Below, piece after piece: positions 15,305-23,469 of a stretch of 30,632 nucleotides of DNA. This DNA is from Candidatus Altarchaeales archaeon (GTDB taxonomy: Archaea; Altiarchaeota; Altiarchaeia; IMC4; QMZM01). Both the position numbers and the translations under genes were made by a program. How positions within the stretch are numbered: position 1 is the stretch's first letter; every line of letters starts with the position of its first letter. A model generated the notes under the pieces. That model was not told the DNA's origin. It was given only the letters and a program-made list of their open reading frames with translations, and made no database searches. The stretch spans positions 1 through 30,632 of the forward strand of contig QMZM01000001.1 in assembly GCA_003663175.1 (NCBI GenBank), read 5' to 3'.

Positions 15305-16312
15305 TCAATCCCTTATTTTGGATACAAGGTATTCTGTAAATTCCGATGTCTTTGCACTACCTCCAAGGTCGAAGGTCAATTTCTTACCCTCTTTAAAGAC
15401 ATCAATTAATGCGTTCATTATCTTATTAGCGGAATCTTCTTCTCCTATATGCCTTAGCATCATTACTCCGGAGAGAATTGTTGCAGTTGGATTTACTTTA
15501 TCGAGACCGGCATATTTTGGAGCAGAGCCGTGAACTGGTTCAAAAACGGCAATATCCTCCGATAGATTTGCTCCCGGGGCAACACCCAAGCCACCAACGA
15601 GACCCGCACATAGGTCCGAGATTATATCGCCGAACATATTTGTGGTTACAATTACATCATACAATTCTGGTCTTGTAACTAATTGCATACACATGTTATC
15701 GACGATCTTATCTTCAAATTCTATATCTGGGTATTCTTCAGCAACCTCTTTAGCGGTATTCAGGAATATTCCATCGGTAACCTTCATTATATTCGCCTTA
15801 TGAACTGCAGTAACCTTTTTTCTATTCTCTTTAATTGCATATTCAAATGCAAATCTGACTATTCTCTCACATGCTCTCTTTGTTATTCTTCTTATCGTTT
15901 CGCCCTCGCTCTCATTCTTGGTGTATCTTTCGATTCCAACATACAAACCCTCGGTATTTTCTCTAATAACGACCAGATCTACATTCTCATACCTCGTCTT
16001 GATTCCATCGAACGATTTTGCCGGTCTTATGTTTGCATACAGGTCTAATCTCTTCCTCAACTCAACATTCACACTCCTGAATCCCGAGCCGATCGGTGTT
16101 GTTATCGGACCCTTCAATGCGACCTTATATTTCCTTATTAAATTCAAGACATTTTCTGGGAGTGGGGTTCCCTCTCTTTCAATTGCAGATTCGCCGGCAT
16201 CGATTTTTATAAATTCTATATCCGCATCAGTAGCATTAATTACCCTAACGCAAGACCCTATAACCTCTGGACCTATTCCATCCCCCGGAATCAAGACAAC
16301 CCTCTTCATCAT
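15305..16312 (-). CDS. Isocitrate/isopropylmalate dehydrogenase family (Icd/AksF/LeuB-like)
   Basis: Protein of 335 residues, a decarboxylating beta-hydroxyacid dehydrogenase. The substrate segment TPIGSGFRSVNVELRK (72-87) has Ser80, Asn82, Arg86 and Arg96, matching the isocitrate-binding Ser113/Asn115 pattern of E. coli Icd, not the Glu/Leu pattern of LeuB. Asp205, Asp229 and Asp233 fit the metal site; Tyr124 and Lys172 fit catalysis. HGSAPKYAGLDKVNP (261-275) carries the Lys-Tyr-Val residues seen in NADP-specific Icd. Automated tools would probably say 3-isopropylmalate dehydrogenase. Isocitrate or homoisocitrate (AksF) are equally plausible. It is third in an operon after the LeuD-like subunit and a membrane protein. 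Confidence 0.88.
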   Translation of the reverse strand: MMKRVVLIPGDGIGPEVIGSCVRVINATDADIEFIKIDAGESAIEREGTPLPENVLNLIRKYKVALKGPITTPIGSGFRSVNVELRKRLDLYANIRPAKSFDGIKTRYENVDLVVIRENTEGLYVGIERYTKNESEGETIRRITKRACERIVRFAFEYAIKENRKKVTAVHKANIMKVTDGIFLNTAKEVAEEYPDIEFEDKIVDNMCMQLVTRPELYDVIVTTNMFGDIISDLCAGLVGGLGVAPGANLSEDIAVFEPVHGSAPKYAGLDKVNPTATILSGVMMLRHIGEEDSANKIMNALIDVFKEGKKLTFDLGGSAKTSEFTEYLVSKIRD

Positions 16313-17929
16313 TCATCCCATCGCGATGTATGTAATTATTGGTGTAATGAATGCCTCGATAAATGCCGCAATTATAATGAGAATTAAAACAGATAAACAT
16401 ACCCGCAATGTCTCATTGAATACTTCATTTATATTGGAATTTCTTCTTATTAAATGAAGCCCGAATTTTAGCCCCGCAGATGATGAAATTAGGAGTGCGG
16501 AAAATTCAATGATTCCGTGAGGAATTATGGATGCAATTGATATGTTAAGTGGCAGAATTCCAAACATAATGGAAATTAATACGGAATTATTGAATATCCC
16601 TATTAATGGAATAATTCCGAGGAATATACCGCTTATAAATAGATAGAGGCATACCAATGTATTATTGAAGAGATACTCAAAAAAATCGATAAATGGTAGT
16701 GATGTGTAGGGTGTGCCAAGTATCCCACCATCCCTCTGATAAATGAGGTCAGATATCGTATCAGAAAATACAGAGAATGGGCTTCCAACATTATATCCAA
16801 TATAAAATCCGAAGAGTGCAATAATTGAGCATGCCAGTATATACCTAAAATCATTACAAACGAAATTAGATAGAATTCGTGGCGATTCCTTCACAAAACT
16901 CAGACATCTTATAATTAAATTTTTAATACGAATGGATTCAATTTCTGGAATCATTATTTGTTCATTTATCAGACTCAGAAAGAGATTCATTCTTGCGATC
17001 TCTATAATTGGTATGAGCAGTAGTGTAGAAATCAATGTCGATAGTGAAGAAAGGTTGTAGCCAGAGAGTGAAATAATAAATTCTATTGGTGCAAATATGA
17101 GATAGAATACAATCCAGATACAAATGGAGACTAAATAGAACAGGGCAACACACCATATATTCCGACATACAAGTCTTATACTGTTCTCTATGGATTCGAT
17201 GACCTTAGAGTCCTTAACCACTATGAGGATATCCGAGAAGAAGAGCAGAATACTTATCATAATCCAGAATATAAAATATAGAATTAATGAGAGAATTAGG
17301 ATTAGTATGAATATAAATGCATTTAATGCGATTGTGCCGGCATCTAGATCATTGTATGTTGTTATGAAAAGTAGAACAAAAAAGAATGCTAAGATTGCAA
17401 AGAATATTATCGAATAGGTTAAGAATATGAAGAATTTGATAATCCACAGGAGCAGGACTCTAAGGAGATATCTCCTCCCATAAACAAAAAAATTATTCAG
17501 ATTTATATCCCGAGTTATGCCCTTCCATATATAACCAATTCTTCCAGCGTTTATATATGCGTTGAGAATTATATAAAGAATGGTCAGAATTACACCCAGA
17601 ATTATGATCATTACAAATACGATTCCGATATCAGTGAGGAACCCCTCCAGTTCATTGACAAGTTGATACACTTCAGAATCGCTCGCGTAATATCCATACT
17701 CGGAAAATTTATTTATTATTGGAATTATTCTCGGGATTATTGGTAGTGAGAGGAGTATCAAAGAAAAGATAAGTGTCCATATGATGCCTGTTAGAAGAGA
17801 ACTCGAGATTAGAGATGGAACTGCAAGATATGGAAATCTGAAGAGTTGTTTCATGGAATGAATGAAGTATTTTGGTACATCTTCTACTTTACCTCTTCCT
17901 CCTTTATTACTCAAGTTTAAATCCTCCAT
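16313..17929 (-). CDS. Membrane protein: N-terminal multi-TM domain fused to SpoIIM-like domain
   Basis: Protein of 538 residues with about a dozen hydrophobic helices. The N-terminal half (about 20-335) includes AYINAGRIGYIWKGITRD and a NNFFVYGRRYL loop that parallels the IAGAVGMSKEAI / FGDMMKYG loop of the proteins at 188-2075, so it is probably a distant relative. The C-terminal part (about 345-500) resembles the stage II sporulation protein M family: FEYLFNNTLVCLYLFISGIF, then a PHGIIEFSALLISSSAGLK segment. The archaeal role is unknown. It overlaps the LeuD-like gene by 23 nt and abuts the dehydrogenase start, so it sits inside a metabolic operon. Confidence 0.78.
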   Translation of the reverse strand: MEDLNLSNKGGRGKVEDVPKYFIHSMKQLFRFPYLAVPSLISSSLLTGIIWTLIFSLILLSLPIIPRIIPIINKFSEYGYYASDSEVYQLVNELEGFLTDIGIVFVMIIILGVILTILYIILNAYINAGRIGYIWKGITRDINLNNFFVYGRRYLLRVLLLWIIKFFIFLTYSIIFFAILAFFFVLLFITTYNDLDAGTIALNAFIFILILILSLILYFIFWIMISILLFFSDILIVVKDSKVIESIENSIRLVCRNIWCVALFYLVSICIWIVFYLIFAPIEFIISLSGYNLSSLSTLISTLLLIPIIEIARMNLFLSLINEQIMIPEIESIRIKNLIIRCLSFVKESPRILSNFVCNDFRYILACSIIALFGFYIGYNVGSPFSVFSDTISDLIYQRDGGILGTPYTSLPFIDFFEYLFNNTLVCLYLFISGIFLGIIPLIGIFNNSVLISIMFGILPLNISIASIIPHGIIEFSALLISSSAGLKFGLHLIRRNSNINEVFNETLRVCLSVLILIIIAAFIEAFITPIITYIAMG

Positions 17930-18422
17930 GTTTTCTGAAATGCTCGACTAAACCGCCATCTTCTAGGATATGGAGCATAACCTTGGGAAGACGCCTTATT
18001 CTAAATGTCAAATTCTTCGTTCTATCGAATATTGAGCCATTCCTCAGGTCAATTTCAATCAAATCATTGTCATCGATCTTATCTGTATGTTCACACTCAA
18101 TAACGAGCAAACCAATATTTATCGCATTTCTGAAAAAGATTCGAGCAAAGGATTTTGCGATCACCGCTGAGATTCCAGCATATTTTATTGCTATGGGCGC
18201 CTGTTCTCGCGATGAGCCGCATCCGAAGTTCTTACCGGCAACTATGAAGTCCCCTTTTTTGATTTTTTTATAGAACTCGGGGTCTATGTCTTCCATTACA
18301 TGTCTCGCCAACTCCTCCTCATTTATCGTCTTGAATTTGTATCTTCCAGAAATGATCAGATCCGTGTTTATGTCATCCCCGAACTTATGGGCATTTCCAA
18401 TTAATTTTTCTATCGGGGGCAT
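17907..18422 (-). CDS. leuD: 3-Isopropylmalate dehydratase/homoaconitase-like small subunit
   Basis: Protein of 171 residues, normal for the archaeal two-subunit dehydratase swivel domain. DDINTDLIISGRY at 16-28 and the GCGSSREQAP block at 67-76 are diagnostic. The specificity loop after GRY reads KFKT (29-32), unlike the YLRT reported for methanogen homoaconitase or the YLVY of isopropylmalate isomerase. The substrate (isopropylmalate, citramalate-derived, homocitrate-type or citrate) is therefore open. The catalytic large subunit is probably the gene at 29026, not adjacent. It is first in its operon; a TATA-like GTTTATTAAA lies about 25-35 nt upstream. Confidence 0.88.
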   Translation of the reverse strand: MPPIEKLIGNAHKFGDDINTDLIISGRYKFKTINEEELARHVMEDIDPEFYKKIKKGDFIVAGKNFGCGSSREQAPIAIKYAGISAVIAKSFARIFFRNAINIGLLVIECEHTDKIDDNDLIEIDLRNGSIFDRTKNLTFRIRRLPKVMLHILEDGGLVEHFRKHGGFKLE

Positions 18423-18487
18423 ATTATCAATTATAAAATTAAATTTAATAAACGGACCTTCTCTTAAAAAACCTTCATAATAACTCT

Positions 18488-18766
18488 ATGAAAGAAGGAA
18501 TTTCATACTTGAAAGTCAAAGCGAGCGGTAAGATTTTTCCTTATAAAGTGGTTTCTGCCCCGATTTCTTTCCCTTCTTGTTTGCAAACTAATGCACCAGT
18601 TTTCTTTCAACTTCATTCTACCCCCTCTTTAAACCAAAATTATGAGTTCTCTGTCAAACTCTCTCACTACTTAAAGTCCATTGGAGTTAGTCATGGAGTT
18701 CTTATACCTACAAACCAGTTTGTTTTGCATTCTCTGTTAGAGTTCCCAAATAGCAAAATAAAATAG
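18488..18766 (+). CDS. Small hypothetical protein of unusual composition
   Basis: An ORF of 92 codons from the ATG at 18488. The predicted protein is rich in Ser, Lys, Phe, Leu and Pro and contains no Arg, Asp or Trp, quite unlike its neighbours, which are rich in Arg, Glu and Asp. Its codons also favour TCT, CTT and CCC rather than the local pattern. No signal peptide, membrane helix or known motif is seen. It is divergent from leuD and convergent with the RDD gene. It may be foreign, or 18430-18789 may be non-coding; I report it with low certainty. Confidence 0.4.
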   Translation: MKEGISYLKVKASGKIFPYKVVSAPISFPSCLQTNAPVFFQLHSTPSLNQNYEFSVKLSHYLKSIGVSHGVLIPTNQFVLHSLLEFPNSKIK

Positions 18767-18789
18767 CAAGGGTCAAAAATCCATCTCTC

Positions 18790-19230
18790 TCAGGTCTTTT
18801 CCTCTACCACAATAGTTTTAGCTAATACATCACCAATTCTTTGATCTTTCTCTGATAATAAGATTGCAACCAATCCTACTAAATAGAAGAAGCACATATC
18901 TATTAACCTTAGGATTGTGCGAATTGCAGTTTGGGTGTAAGAGGGGATTTTTCCGTCGAGTGTCGTTACCTTTATCTTCAATATTCTCTTGCCAATGGTT
19001 TGACCACCTCCAAATGACCCCTCTAATGAGATGTGGTAAAGAAAAGGAATTAGGAGGAGTAATAGTAACATGAGTAATAGCCAGAATAATGCTATTACTC
19101 CTCTAATTATTGGAAGGAGGTATGCTACCGCCCAAAAGAATACTACTATAATGATGGAAATAAAGAGCTTTATGAAATCATCGATTATAGTGGCAATAGC
19201 CCTCTTTATAAGCAAATCCGTGTTTGTCAT
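18790..19230 (-). CDS. RDD-family integral membrane protein
   Basis: Protein of 146 residues with three or four hydrophobic helices. RDD features are clear: IKRAIATIIDDFIKLF at the start (the Arg and Asp-Asp of the name), GGGQTIGKRILKIKV near 75-89 and an ending of KDQRIGDVLAKTIVV. The function is poorly defined; some RDD proteins are linked to ion transport. It lies 67 nt downstream of cas6 on the same strand and could share its transcript. Confidence 0.88.
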   Translation of the reverse strand: MTNTDLLIKRAIATIIDDFIKLFISIIIVVFFWAVAYLLPIIRGVIALFWLLLMLLLLLLIPFLYHISLEGSFGGGQTIGKRILKIKVTTLDGKIPSYTQTAIRTILRLIDMCFFYLVGLVAILLSEKDQRIGDVLAKTIVVEEKT

Positions 19231-19297
19231 TTTTGTTCAATTTCTCGATAAACCACCACGGATTTTGCTTGAAATTACCAAATTATTCATAAAATAT

Positions 19298-20041
19298 TTA
19301 TAAAATATTCACAAATCCAAAGCCGAAGGAATTTCTCTCACCGAAGCCACAGTCCAGGGCGAAATTTAGAATTTTTTTCTGCTCTTTTGTTAGGTAAGAG
19401 AAGTGGAATTCCCACAAACTTCCAATGAAGAGTTGCTCCCTTCCATCGATCAGGACATGATTTGCTATTGGGCCCTTAATGAATTTAAAGACCTCGAAGA
19501 TTCTTTCCATCTCTATCTCTGTTTTATGAAATTCATTATATTTTTTAATTAAATTTTCTTCTAATTGCTTGACAAAGGCTTCGAAGCTGTAGCAGGGGCG
19601 CCAGAAGATGTAGCGCCTCTTTCTATATTCCTCTGGAATTTTATATTTTTCATAATTCCTCTCTGGAATTCTTATCACTATTGGCGTTGCGGAAATCAGC
19701 CTCGAATTCTTCCTAAGAACTGGGTTCAAAATTTTAATTTTGTCTATATGAAATTGCATTTCTCCTATCCCTATGGAGTCTTTTTCTTCGATTCTGTTCT
19801 TCAGGAGTTTTATAAACGCCCCGTCCGGGGATGAGATCAGAAGGTTTCTTGAGTCATTTTCCTTTAGATTTCCTATCGGAAAGATATTTGAAAAGCAGAA
19901 GAATTTATAGCCAGGTTTGTCATGGATTTTTCTGTATATAGAGTTCTCCAAGAGATTGTAGATAAGACCCTGAATTTTATTAAAATAGGAGAGATCATAG
20001 ACACAATCCTTCTCCGAGATTAGATTTAATAAGAGACGCAT
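19298..20041 (-). CDS. cas6: Cas6-like CRISPR RNA endoribonuclease (no other cas gene nearby)
   Basis: Protein of 247 residues. Cas6 cuts CRISPR precursor RNA within repeats. The N-terminus MRLLLNLISEKD, the IYRKIHDKPGYKFFCFSNIF block (35-54, with candidate catalytic Tyr36 and His40), the ISSPD segment, and the C-terminal glycine-rich loop CGFGERNSFGFGFV (231-244) fit the RAMP/Cas6 fold. No repeat array, cas1/cas2 or effector gene occurs in the window. Either it serves arrays elsewhere or it has been co-opted. It is divergent from the Mth938-like gene with only 14 nt between starts and is upstream of an RDD gene. Confidence 0.85.
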   Translation of the reverse strand: MRLLLNLISEKDCVYDLSYFNKIQGLIYNLLENSIYRKIHDKPGYKFFCFSNIFPIGNLKENDSRNLLISSPDGAFIKLLKNRIEEKDSIGIGEMQFHIDKIKILNPVLRKNSRLISATPIVIRIPERNYEKYKIPEEYRKRRYIFWRPCYSFEAFVKQLEENLIKKYNEFHKTEIEMERIFEVFKFIKGPIANHVLIDGREQLFIGSLWEFHFSYLTKEQKKILNFALDCGFGERNSFGFGFVNIL

Positions 20042-20055
20042 AAATTTATTTAGGA

Positions 20056-20448
20056 ATGGATGTAAAAAATTTGTTTATCCTAATTTTTGTATTGGTTTTG
20101 ATTTGGATTCTGCTGAATCCAATAGGTAGATTTGGTCTCCACTTCTTTGGGTTCACTGTATACTCTGGAATTCCATTTCCGTATGTTGATTTAAAGATTT
20201 ATTCCAGTGGCGTGCCTTCTATAAGAGAAAAGTCGCACTTCATTTCATATGAAGAGGTTGAAGATTTATTGGATGCGGAAATCTTGATTATGGGTATAGG
20301 TTATGATAGAATTTGTAGAGTGGACAAGAGGATTCTAAATTCAAGTGTGGAGGTAAAGATCTTGGATACAGAAAATGCGATTAAGGAATTTAATAGATTA
20401 AGGAATGAGAAAAGAAAAGTCGCAGCCATAATTCATTCTACATGCTGA
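20056..20448 (+). CDS. Membrane-anchored Mth938-like (DUF498) domain protein
   Basis: Protein of 130 residues. A hydrophobic N-terminal helix (about 6-21) precedes a small soluble domain. The DUF498/Mth938 signature is visible: ILIMGIGYD near 76-84, a TENAIKEFNRLRNE helix near 105-118, and KVAAIIHSTC at the very end, with the terminal HxTC typical of the family. The cytosolic or archaeal role is not established; animal relatives include AAMDC and the NDUFAF3 assembly factor. The added anchor is unusual. Its last 16 nt overlap the 3' end of the convergent TPR gene. Confidence 0.75.
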   Translation: MDVKNLFILIFVLVLIWILLNPIGRFGLHFFGFTVYSGIPFPYVDLKIYSSGVPSIREKSHFISYEEVEDLLDAEILIMGIGYDRICRVDKRILNSSVEVKILDTENAIKEFNRLRNEKRKVAAIIHSTC

Positions 20449-23396
20449 TTTTTAAGCTTTTTTAATAAATTTTCTGCTTCCTTCAGATTATCATTTAGGA
20501 ACTCTCCATACTCCTTGTCCCAACCGCCCCTCTCCATGGAGTCCTTCAGGATGGATACGGACTTCTCCAGCAATTTTGTGGCATCTTCATAATTATTCTC
20601 ATTTATGAGAAGTTTTGCCCTTATCTTCGAGGCCATAGCATCATTGATTTTTATCTTCTGCTCAATTCTTGTCTTGTCTTCTATTCTGATTACCTTATCC
20701 GATGCCATCTTAAAGTAATTGTTTGAATCTTCAAGGTATCTTTCTGAATTCTTGAGGTCATTTAGATTCTCATGACACTGGGCAATTCTCCGATATACTT
20801 CTCCCAGGAGATCCAGTCTATCGGCACTCAATTCTTTATCCTCAGGGATTGAATTTATGAATTTTAGGTATAGTTGTATTGCCCTCGCATAGGAATTTTT
20901 CATCTCTATTTCATTTTTCTTATCTTGTGGTGATAATTTTTTGTAGCAATCTCCAATTCCCTTGAATCCGTCTCCAGCCTGCATGTAGTTGTTATTGTTC
21001 AGATTTGTTATTGCATACTTCTTATATGTTGAGATTATATCTTGAATATTATCTAATTTGATTGACCCGAGATGGGGCTCCTCAATAACCTCGATTGTAA
21101 TTGGATTTGATGATTTTACATACTTCTCGCCTTTTTCATCCTCATATAGGAGTTCCATTGGTATCAATTTATATTCCCCCGGTTTGTCAACCTTTATCTC
21201 AATACTCGTCTTAACTGTTTTTCCCGTTTCTAATTCATTTAATCCAGATGGAGAATTAATGATTGAGAAATTCTCTGGAAATTGGGGAAGAAAATTTATC
21301 TTGCAGATTCTTTGCTCACCACGATTTGCAATAGTTATGTTTATTGGCAGTAATCTATTTGTAAATGTATAAGCGTATCTGTCCAAGGTTAAACTAACCT
21401 CGGGCTTTCTACCTATTTCACTTAATATGTCTTCACACTCTTTTATATTCTTCTCCAAAAATTTGATGTATTTTTTATCAAGGTTTCCAATCTCAATAGA
21501 TTTTCTAAAGTATTCAACCGCTCTCTGCAATAATTTAGACCCCTTCTTATAATTTCCCTGTTTTATAATCAACTTTCCAGATACCTTGGCGAGAAATGCC
21601 TCACTCAGTGCTATATTTGCATGATCATTCTTCTCCTTATAGTAGGTAAGTGCCTTTTCAAAATATTTCTCCGCATCTATCAATTTATCTAATTCTCGAT
21701 ATGCTTCTGCGATTCCAAATAATGCATTTCCCACATTTGCCTCTTCAGTCTCAATTATCTCCTTTCTCTCTATAAGTTCAATATATTTTAGGTATTCCTG
21801 AATTGATTTATTATAGAGGTTTCTCATCTGCTCCTTTCGATTTATCTTTTTATAAGAGTCGCCGGCAAGTTTGTGATAGTGGGCTGCTCTAAAGAGATTG
21901 TTCTTACTTAGAAAGAAGTCCGCATACTCGGAATAGGTTTCGGCAGCACTTTCATAGTCATTAATTGCTATATAGCATTCTGCGGCACGGTCGAGCCTTT
22001 TCGCCTTCTTATACTCTTGAATTGCATTTGTAATTGTATCTAATGTTGTTCCATACCCCTTCTCCTCCTCAAGACTGCCCGCCCTGAAGTAGAGGTCTCC
22101 AGATGTAATAAAATCATCCAATTTATCAAATGATTCTGCTGCCAATTTATAATATTTTATTGCCCTGTCCAAATTTTTATTTTCAAATTCATCATCGGCA
22201 ATTCTTTTGTATAATTCGGCAGCCTTTCTGTAGCCCTTCACCGCCAGACCTTCACTATCATTTATCTCTTCGGTGCATTTTCCATATTTATAATAGAACT
22301 CGGCAGATTTTTCGAGGTCATCTAATGCTCTATAACATTCTGCAAGTTTCCAGTAACTCTTTGCGGTATCTATCGGTCTCTTTGCCTTTAGAGATAGATT
22401 GGCAGACTTATTGTAGTAGTAGATAGCATCCTTGTAATTGGATAGTTTTTGATAGCACTTTGCGGCATTATAATAAGAGGAGATGGCAGTTATCTCATCA
22501 TAATACATACTTGAGTCTCCAGCAAGTATATAGTAGTGAGCAGCCTCATCTAACTTGTTTGTTTCCTCATAGTCCTTTGCTATACCAATATATGCCTTTG
22601 CAACATCATGATAACGACCAATCCTCGAATCAACCTCGCTTGACTTAAAGTAGAGTTCAACTGCCTTTTCATGCTCTCCAAGACTTCTCAGGAGTTCGCC
22701 AGCCTTCCTATAACATGAACTTGCAGCTATATCATCTCCAAGATCGGAATTCATTTCTGCAGATTTTATATAAAGATCATACGCTTCTTTGTATTTTCCA
22801 GCCTTCTCATAATAGCCAGCTGCCTTCTGATACGAAGAAACGACAAGTAGATAATTATTTAATTTCATATAATTATCGGCAATTTTTAGATGGCACTCTG
22901 CGGCCTTATCATATGCGCCAACATCCTCATATGTTATAGATGCCAATTCTAGATATTTATTTGAATTGTCATAATCCTTTTGTTCCAAATACATATCTGC
23001 TACCTTACAATAGTATTCGGCAGATTTTCTGTAGTCTCTCGCCTTCTCCTCGGGTGTGAAGTGTTTTATTGATTGATAAAGCTCGGCAATCTTTATGTAA
23101 TATGGAATTAGTGCATAATAGCTCTGGAGCGTATATCCCGGTCTGGATGCAATTATCTTCAATTTTGCTTCAATAAAATTAAAATATGCCTCTAATGCTT
23201 TTCTGTAATTCTTAGATTTTTCATATTTTTTTGCGCTCTTCAACCAAGCATTAACCTCCTTATTCTCCCTCGTTTCCATCCACCATTTTAAGATAGATTT
23301 CTTTAATTGCTCTATCAATTGATTGGTTCCCTTACCCTTTCCCTCTTCCTTTTTCTTCTCAGCTCCACTCATCTCCTCAACCTTTCCGGCATCCAT
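20433..23396 (-). CDS. Large SNAP/TPR-like helical repeat protein with a central beta-sandwich domain
   Basis: Protein of 987 residues, no signal peptide or membrane helix. A Lys/Glu-rich N-terminus (1-25) precedes about fifteen helical-hairpin repeats (about 48-650) of the form AAECYxKxAxxYxxxxxYxxAAxYY, with 38-42-residue spacing and very rich in Tyr, like alpha-SNAP or TPR solenoids. Residues about 662-772 form a beta-rich Ig-like domain (PEVSLTLDRYAYTF to NPITIEVIEEP). A second helical region (about 780-987) repeats the theme. It is most likely a scaffold. The partner is unknown. It is divergent from argS and overlaps the convergent Mth938-like gene. Confidence 0.82.
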   Translation of the reverse strand: MDAGKVEEMSGAEKKKEEGKGKGTNQLIEQLKKSILKWWMETRENKEVNAWLKSAKKYEKSKNYRKALEAYFNFIEAKLKIIASRPGYTLQSYYALIPYYIKIAELYQSIKHFTPEEKARDYRKSAEYYCKVADMYLEQKDYDNSNKYLELASITYEDVGAYDKAAECHLKIADNYMKLNNYLLVVSSYQKAAGYYEKAGKYKEAYDLYIKSAEMNSDLGDDIAASSCYRKAGELLRSLGEHEKAVELYFKSSEVDSRIGRYHDVAKAYIGIAKDYEETNKLDEAAHYYILAGDSSMYYDEITAISSYYNAAKCYQKLSNYKDAIYYYNKSANLSLKAKRPIDTAKSYWKLAECYRALDDLEKSAEFYYKYGKCTEEINDSEGLAVKGYRKAAELYKRIADDEFENKNLDRAIKYYKLAAESFDKLDDFITSGDLYFRAGSLEEEKGYGTTLDTITNAIQEYKKAKRLDRAAECYIAINDYESAAETYSEYADFFLSKNNLFRAAHYHKLAGDSYKKINRKEQMRNLYNKSIQEYLKYIELIERKEIIETEEANVGNALFGIAEAYRELDKLIDAEKYFEKALTYYKEKNDHANIALSEAFLAKVSGKLIIKQGNYKKGSKLLQRAVEYFRKSIEIGNLDKKYIKFLEKNIKECEDILSEIGRKPEVSLTLDRYAYTFTNRLLPINITIANRGEQRICKINFLPQFPENFSIINSPSGLNELETGKTVKTSIEIKVDKPGEYKLIPMELLYEDEKGEKYVKSSNPITIEVIEEPHLGSIKLDNIQDIISTYKKYAITNLNNNNYMQAGDGFKGIGDCYKKLSPQDKKNEIEMKNSYARAIQLYLKFINSIPEDKELSADRLDLLGEVYRRIAQCHENLNDLKNSERYLEDSNNYFKMASDKVIRIEDKTRIEQKIKINDAMASKIRAKLLINENNYEDATKLLEKSVSILKDSMERGGWDKEYGEFLNDNLKEAENLLKKLKNQHVE

Positions 23397-23469
23397 CTTT
23401 CAATTTCAATTATTATTCAATTAAACTATATGAAATTATAACTATAATAAAAATTCTTTCATAGTGGAG

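Noticed and set aside
15918..16457. Plus-strand open frame of 179 codons opposite the dehydrogenase and SpoIIM-fusion genes
   Set aside because: Antisense shadow of two genes with firm motifs.
19231..20055. CRISPR array near cas6
   Set aside because: No regularly spaced repeats of 24-37 bp were seen here or elsewhere in the window.
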